Source of the DNA: Psychrobacter urativorans
GTDB lineage: Bacteria; Pseudomonadota; Gammaproteobacteria; Pseudomonadales; Moraxellaceae
Assembly: GCF_904846695.1 (NCBI RefSeq)
Contig: NZ_CAJHBR010000009.1
Coordinates: 49,529-113,528, forward strand
Reading direction: 5' to 3'
Length of the DNA stretch: 64,000 nucleotides
Shown piece after piece: positions 60,654 to 64,000 of the stretch. Numbering within the stretch: position 1 is the first letter of the stretch; each line of letters begins with the position of its first letter. The position numbers and the translations under genes are program-made. The notes beneath the pieces were generated by a model. It was not told where the DNA came from and made no database searches. It saw only the letters and a program-made list of their open reading frames with translations.

Positions 60654-61496
60654 TTACAAACTGCCTTCTTCAACAAACGGTACTAAGCCATCACGGCGCA
60701 TCCAAGTTGCGATAGAGTAGCGTTGGCGATGAGCGATTTGTACTTGATGATGTAAGTCGCTATCAAAAACCACTAAACGATTGGCAACGGGCATTACCTG
60801 ATGATGAATTCCATGCTTATCCACTATTTCTAAGGCACCACCGTCTTTGGCTTGCCAGTCATCATTGAGATAAAGCACTGCTGATATAACACGCTCATTG
60901 CGATTAGCAGGATTATCTCTATGCCATTGATAGCCAAAACCGCTAGGGTAGCAAGCATAATGTGCTTCGCTATGGCGAATACCGGCGAATAAACTACGGT
61001 TGAAGACAGTGGCCAGCTGGTTAATACTTTGTAGGTAATAAGATCCAGCAAAAAAGTCTTCAGTGATCCAGCGAATCTTATCACCACGAATATCACTGAG
61101 GCGAATACCAGCAGTCAGCTGGGCTTGACGATAATCGACAAAACCACTCTCGGATTGTAGAGCCAGTAGCGCTTTATCAGTGAAAACCTTATCAATAACT
61201 ATCCAACCGTCATTTACTAACTGATCAAGTTGGCTATCGTTAAGGTTGTTTTGCCAATCGACTAAAAAGTCAGAGCTTTGTAGTCCTTGCTGGGTAGGGT
61301 TATTAAAATTAATAGCTGAATGGGCATCAGGACTGAGCTTGCTATTGCAGTTAGGGCTAGGAGTAAGCAAAGGTGGATTATCAGCACCTATCGGATGATC
61401 GATAGCTAGTTCTATAAGATTTGCGTCTATACTATTTAAATGACTGTTTAAATCATCAGTTAAATTAGTAGTTAGATTACTGGCGATTACGCTCAT
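60654..61496 (-). CDS. 2-oxoglutarate/Fe(II)-dependent oxygenase
   Basis: A 280-residue protein with the double-stranded beta-helix fold of the prolyl 4-hydroxylase/SM-20 group. The iron ligands are His and Asp in YQWHRDN near 193-199 and the distal His in DSDLHHQVQ, with RYSIATW supplying the 2-oxoglutarate Arg. I chose the ATG at 61496 after AAGGG; a frame from 61553 adds 19 residues. Residues 1-75 are low-complexity and poorly conserved. It may hydroxylate a protein or small molecule; the target is unknown. Confidence 0.82.
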   Translation of the reverse strand: MSVIASNLTTNLTDDLNSHLNSIDANLIELAIDHPIGADNPPLLTPSPNCNSKLSPDAHSAINFNNPTQQGLQSSDFLVDWQNNLNDSQLDQLVNDGWIVIDKVFTDKALLALQSESGFVDYRQAQLTAGIRLSDIRGDKIRWITEDFFAGSYYLQSINQLATVFNRSLFAGIRHSEAHYACYPSGFGYQWHRDNPANRNERVISAVLYLNDDWQAKDGGALEIVDKHGIHHQVMPVANRLVVFDSDLHHQVQIAHRQRYSIATWMRRDGLVPFVEEGSL

Positions 61497-61636
61497 TTTT
61501 ACCCTTGTTAGACCTTTATTTATCTCTAGCGGCATCAATCGGTGCTCAATCACGCCTATTTACCAAAACCAGCGTTATCTTTTAGCCATCCTATGCTACC
61601 ATAGATGCAATTTTTCTTATTTAAACTTTTGAACTT

Positions 61637-62512
61637 ATGAACTATAAACACGCCTACCACGCTGGTAACTTTGCCGATGTGGTCAAACACATTTTATTAA
61701 TACAATTGCTCAATCAATTAGGGCAAAAAAATAAGCCTTTTTATGTGTTAGACGCTTATGGCGGTCGTGGACTGTATTCGCTTGGCAGTGAAGAGGCCCG
61801 CAAAACCGGTGAAGCCAAAGGTGGTATTCAAGCTGTAGTGAATGCTGATACCGAAAAAGCTCCTGCTGCTGTCAAACAGTATGTAGAAGGGGTTAAGCAA
61901 GCTCGTTTTACTTACGATACTAAAGTCTGTCCGGGATCACCGTGGTGGATTGGTCATCATATTGAAACCAATCCAGATGCTGGCGTACGCGGCGAAGCCT
62001 TTGAAGCTAAAGCTAGCGAGTATGATGCACTAAACTATCAGCTACATAGATTACCGATTGGTATTCAACATCGTGATGCTTTTGAGGGTATTACAGCAGT
62101 CATTCCCCCAAAAGAAAAGCGTGGCTTAGTGCTATTGGATCCACCGTATGAGCAAGAACACAAAGACTTTACTCGTCTTATCGATTTATTAGTAACTGCT
62201 TATAATAAATGGCCACAAGGCACTTATGCTTTATGGTTTCCAATCAAGAACATCGATGCTGTTGAGCTATTTTATAAAAAGCTAAAACGTACTGAGATGA
62301 GACGTCAGCTGATTTGTGAGCTTAATATCTATCCTAACGATATTGCTGTTGGTCTTAACGGCACTGGTATGCTTATTATCAATCCACCTTGGCAGTTCGA
62401 TAATCACGCTCGTGAAATCTTGCGTTTCTTACAGCCGATACTAAAAGTTGCTGATGCGCCTAACTTGTCACCAGATAGTGCTACTAATGTGCGCTGGTTA
62501 GTCGGCGAATAG
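61637..62512 (+). CDS. rlmJ: 23S rRNA (adenine2030-N6)-methyltransferase
   Basis: RlmJ methylates A2030 of 23S rRNA. The 291-residue product has the family opening MNYKHAYHAGNFADVVKH, the S-adenosylmethionine region VLDAYGGRGLYSL near 36, and the catalytic DPPY in LLDPPYEQEH near 169. The C-terminal GLNGTGMLIINPPWQFD is also typical. It is divergent from the oxygenase gene and followed after 18 bases by pssA. Confidence 0.94.
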   Translation: MNYKHAYHAGNFADVVKHILLIQLLNQLGQKNKPFYVLDAYGGRGLYSLGSEEARKTGEAKGGIQAVVNADTEKAPAAVKQYVEGVKQARFTYDTKVCPGSPWWIGHHIETNPDAGVRGEAFEAKASEYDALNYQLHRLPIGIQHRDAFEGITAVIPPKEKRGLVLLDPPYEQEHKDFTRLIDLLVTAYNKWPQGTYALWFPIKNIDAVELFYKKLKRTEMRRQLICELNIYPNDIAVGLNGTGMLIINPPWQFDNHAREILRFLQPILKVADAPNLSPDSATNVRWLVGE

Positions 62513-62530
62513 GCTAATAAGGATACGGTT

Positions 62531-63412
62531 ATGAGCACTGAGCAATCACCCCATGACACTCGAAATAATATTAGTGATAGCGCGGCTACTCAGCCGCCTT
62601 TCATTAATGAGAATGAGTTCAATATACGCTTAGCAGATAACGATAATTATGATGGTCTGACCTTTGAAGTTATTGAGACTGAAGTGGCTGAAGGAAAGCC
62701 AGTAGTGAGTAGGGGTGTTTACTTAGCGCCCAATCTTATTACTACTTTATCGCTACTGTCCGGTTTTTTCTCTATTTTAGCCAGTACTAGAGGTGATTTT
62801 TATCCAGCTGCTTTAGCGATATTTCTATCGGCGATCCTTGATGGTGCCGATGGTAGAGTGGCGCGGATGCTTAATGCGCAAAGCCCGTTTGGTGAGCAGT
62901 ATGACTCACTAGCAGATATGTTGGCTTTTGGCGTTGCCCCTGCAATTTTGGTTTATAGCTTTGCTTTAGAGCCGTTAGGTCGAATTGGTATAGGTTGTGC
63001 TTTTGTGTTTACGGCTTGCGGTGCCTTTCGCTTGGCTCGCTTTAACGTGCAAGTTGGCATAGTCGATAAAAAGTATTTTGTGGGTTTAGCAAGTCCGCTT
63101 GCCGCTATCTTAGTTACTGCAGCAGTGATGGTTGCTATCGATCACAACCAGTGGATTGGCCAGCAGGATAATTTAATTATGGCTGCATTCGCCGCTTGGG
63201 TAGTCATCTGTGGTCTGCTAATGGTCAGTAATGTTAAATACTATAGCTTTAAAGAGTTTGATAAAAAGAAAGTCCCTTTTGTGGCTTTAATTATTGCAGT
63301 ATTAGTACTGAGTATTGTGATCTATGACATACCGGTTGGTATTTTAGCTATAGGTATTATCTATGCGCTATCAGGTATCGTTAGTACTATGAAGGCGAAA
63401 GCTAGCAGTTAA
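62531..63412 (+). CDS. pssA: CDP-diacylglycerol-serine O-phosphatidyltransferase
   Basis: PssA makes phosphatidylserine, the precursor of phosphatidylethanolamine. The 293-residue membrane enzyme is the type II (Bacillus-like) form with about eight helices. The CDP-alcohol motif DGxxAR-x8-Gx3Dx3D is seen in two parts, DGADGRVARML and FGEQYDSLAD, near 97-122. About 55 polar N-terminal residues precede the first helix. AAGGATACGG lies before the ATG. It lies 18 bases after rlmJ, so the two are probably co-transcribed. Confidence 0.92.
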   Translation: MSTEQSPHDTRNNISDSAATQPPFINENEFNIRLADNDNYDGLTFEVIETEVAEGKPVVSRGVYLAPNLITTLSLLSGFFSILASTRGDFYPAALAIFLSAILDGADGRVARMLNAQSPFGEQYDSLADMLAFGVAPAILVYSFALEPLGRIGIGCAFVFTACGAFRLARFNVQVGIVDKKYFVGLASPLAAILVTAAVMVAIDHNQWIGQQDNLIMAAFAAWVVICGLLMVSNVKYYSFKEFDKKKVPFVALIIAVLVLSIVIYDIPVGILAIGIIYALSGIVSTMKAKASS

Positions 63413-63438
63413 CGACAGTAGCTATTGTATGTAGACTT

Positions 63439-63467
63439 TAAAGCCGCTTATTCATAAGCGGCTTTTT
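63439..63467 (+). terminator. Terminator after pssA
   Basis: AAAGCCGCTTAT and ATAAGCGGCTTT form a perfect 12 bp stem with a TC loop, followed by TTT. Confidence 0.92.
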
Positions 63468-63579
63468 TAGTTCTAAGTTTAGGACAGTAATAAAGATTTA
63501 ATGATTAATGTATGGATGAGCAGATTGACTAACAATCGTTACCTTTAGGCTTATAATAAAAACAGTTTAGACAAAGCCC

Positions 63580-63607
63580 TTGACCGCTGCATGAAAACGA
63601 GTATAAT
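63580..63607 (+). promoter_or_regulatory. Tandem promoter 1
   Basis: TTGACC and TATAAT with a 16-base spacer; the minus-10 is perfect. Confidence 0.75.
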
Positions 63608-63682
63608 GCGTCCCAGTCGGAACAGAAGAGCGGCGTTGTGGGAGTGGTTTACCGCTTGAAATAAAGTTAGCTAAATAACTTC

Positions 63683-63710
63683 TTGACACTCAGATTAAAG
63701 CGTCTATAAT
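63683..63710 (+). promoter_or_regulatory. Tandem promoter 2
   Basis: TTGACA and TATAAT, both perfect consensus hexamers, with a 16-base spacer. This is the strongest sigma-70 promoter in the window. Confidence 0.85.
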
Positions 63711-63804
63711 ACGCACCTCAGCAAGACAAGCGGCAGCAATTAGGAAGTGATAAGTCACTTAATAATTAGCATGTGAATCTACTGAAACGAATTAGAATAA
63801 AGGG

Positions 63805-63832
63805 TTGACAGACTATATAAACATGATATGAT
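63805..63832 (+). promoter_or_regulatory. Tandem promoter 3
   Basis: TTGACA and TATGAT with a 16-base spacer, 122 bases after promoter 2. Confidence 0.75.
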
Positions 63833-64000
63833 AGTCAGCTCGCTAAACAAGATAAGCAAATGTCTTTGATTGATTAGTGTAATAATCCTCTACTGGACGA
63901 CAGCAGAGCGATACTATTTAAAAGCATAACTAAAGAACAACTTGTGTGGATTTTTGTTGATTCAGAATGTTAAAAAATAAAGTTGACTATCTTTTCTTTT

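Larger units (their letters stand above)
63468..64000 (+). other. Probable upstream and leader region of an rRNA operon
   Basis: No gene is seen. Three tandem promoters lie at 63580-63832, followed by a leader with AACAACTTGTGTGG near 63937-63950, which resembles the region after boxA in rRNA leaders of this family (CTGTGTGG in enteric bacteria). The 16S gene would begin just past the window. This is inferred from promoter strength and leader likeness. Confidence 0.6.

Overview
The window is a stretch of bacterial chromosome that reads as a gamma-proteobacterium of the Moraxellaceae, most probably Psychrobacter. The evidence is the low-to-moderate G+C, the split three-gene transhydrogenase, the pyrB-pyrC' pair, the YciO, EpmC and Kbp relatives, and the overall protein character. 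The genus is an inference; no database search was possible. Nearly all of the window is ordinary core metabolism. No phage, insertion sequence, CRISPR array, tRNA or rRNA gene lies inside it, although the right edge looks like the promoter and leader region of an rRNA operon.

Layout. 1-3 kb: end of the ribosomal alpha operon (rpsM-rpsK-rpsD-rpoA-rplQ). 3-10 kb: a YciO protein, a 1.2 kb AT-rich gap, a large trimeric autotransporter adhesin and a small BamE-like lipoprotein in tandem. 10-17 kb: epmC, then a ketone-body block (3-hydroxybutyrate dehydrogenase, two-subunit 3-oxoacid CoA-transferase, a GntP-type permease and an AtoE-type permease). 17-21 kb: yceD-rpmF-fabD-fabG-acpP, then a Kbp-like LysM protein. 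22-25.7 kb: queG divergent from nnr, then a DUF4124 protein. 26.7-30.2 kb: ilvI-ilvH-ilvC. 30.5-32.5 kb: a small membrane protein, a cold-shock protein and a YetF-like protein. 32.8-34.6 kb: etfB-etfA. 34.7-40.2 kb: a SpoU methyltransferase, fbp, pyrB-pyrC' and a DUF2127 protein. 40.5-45.1 kb: three minus-strand membrane proteins (Na+/H+ antiporter, DUF2254, YihY/BrkB). 45.3-47.6 kb: wrbA, DUF2069 and DUF3108 proteins. 48-51 kb: groES-groL and yaaA. 51.8-54.8 kb: pntAA-pntAB-pntB. 55-56.6 kb: thioesterase-like, iscX and GyrI-like genes. 56.8-63.4 kb: a TonB-dependent receptor with a Fur-like box, dapE, a 2OG-Fe(II) oxygenase, rlmJ and pssA. 63.4-64 kb: three tandem strong promoters.

The most informative observation is that the ketone-body block (about 10.9-16.9 kb) is bracketed by a 223 bp direct repeat, about 85% identical by eye. 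Each copy holds the start region of epmC on one side and the start of yceD on the other. This suggests that epmC and yceD were once divergent neighbours and that the catabolic block entered or was rearranged between them, leaving a 28-codon yceD remnant. The atoE-type permease in the block also has glycine codon usage very unlike the core genes.

Second in interest are the adhesin with its adjacent BamE-like lipoprotein, and the adhesin's internally duplicated, compositionally mosaic stalk. Third are the short tandem repeats in intergenic DNA: 14-15 bp units before pntAA, 7 bp units beyond dapE and beyond the antiporter gene, and 13 bp units beside the latter. I did not find a clear candidate for an entirely new multi-gene system.
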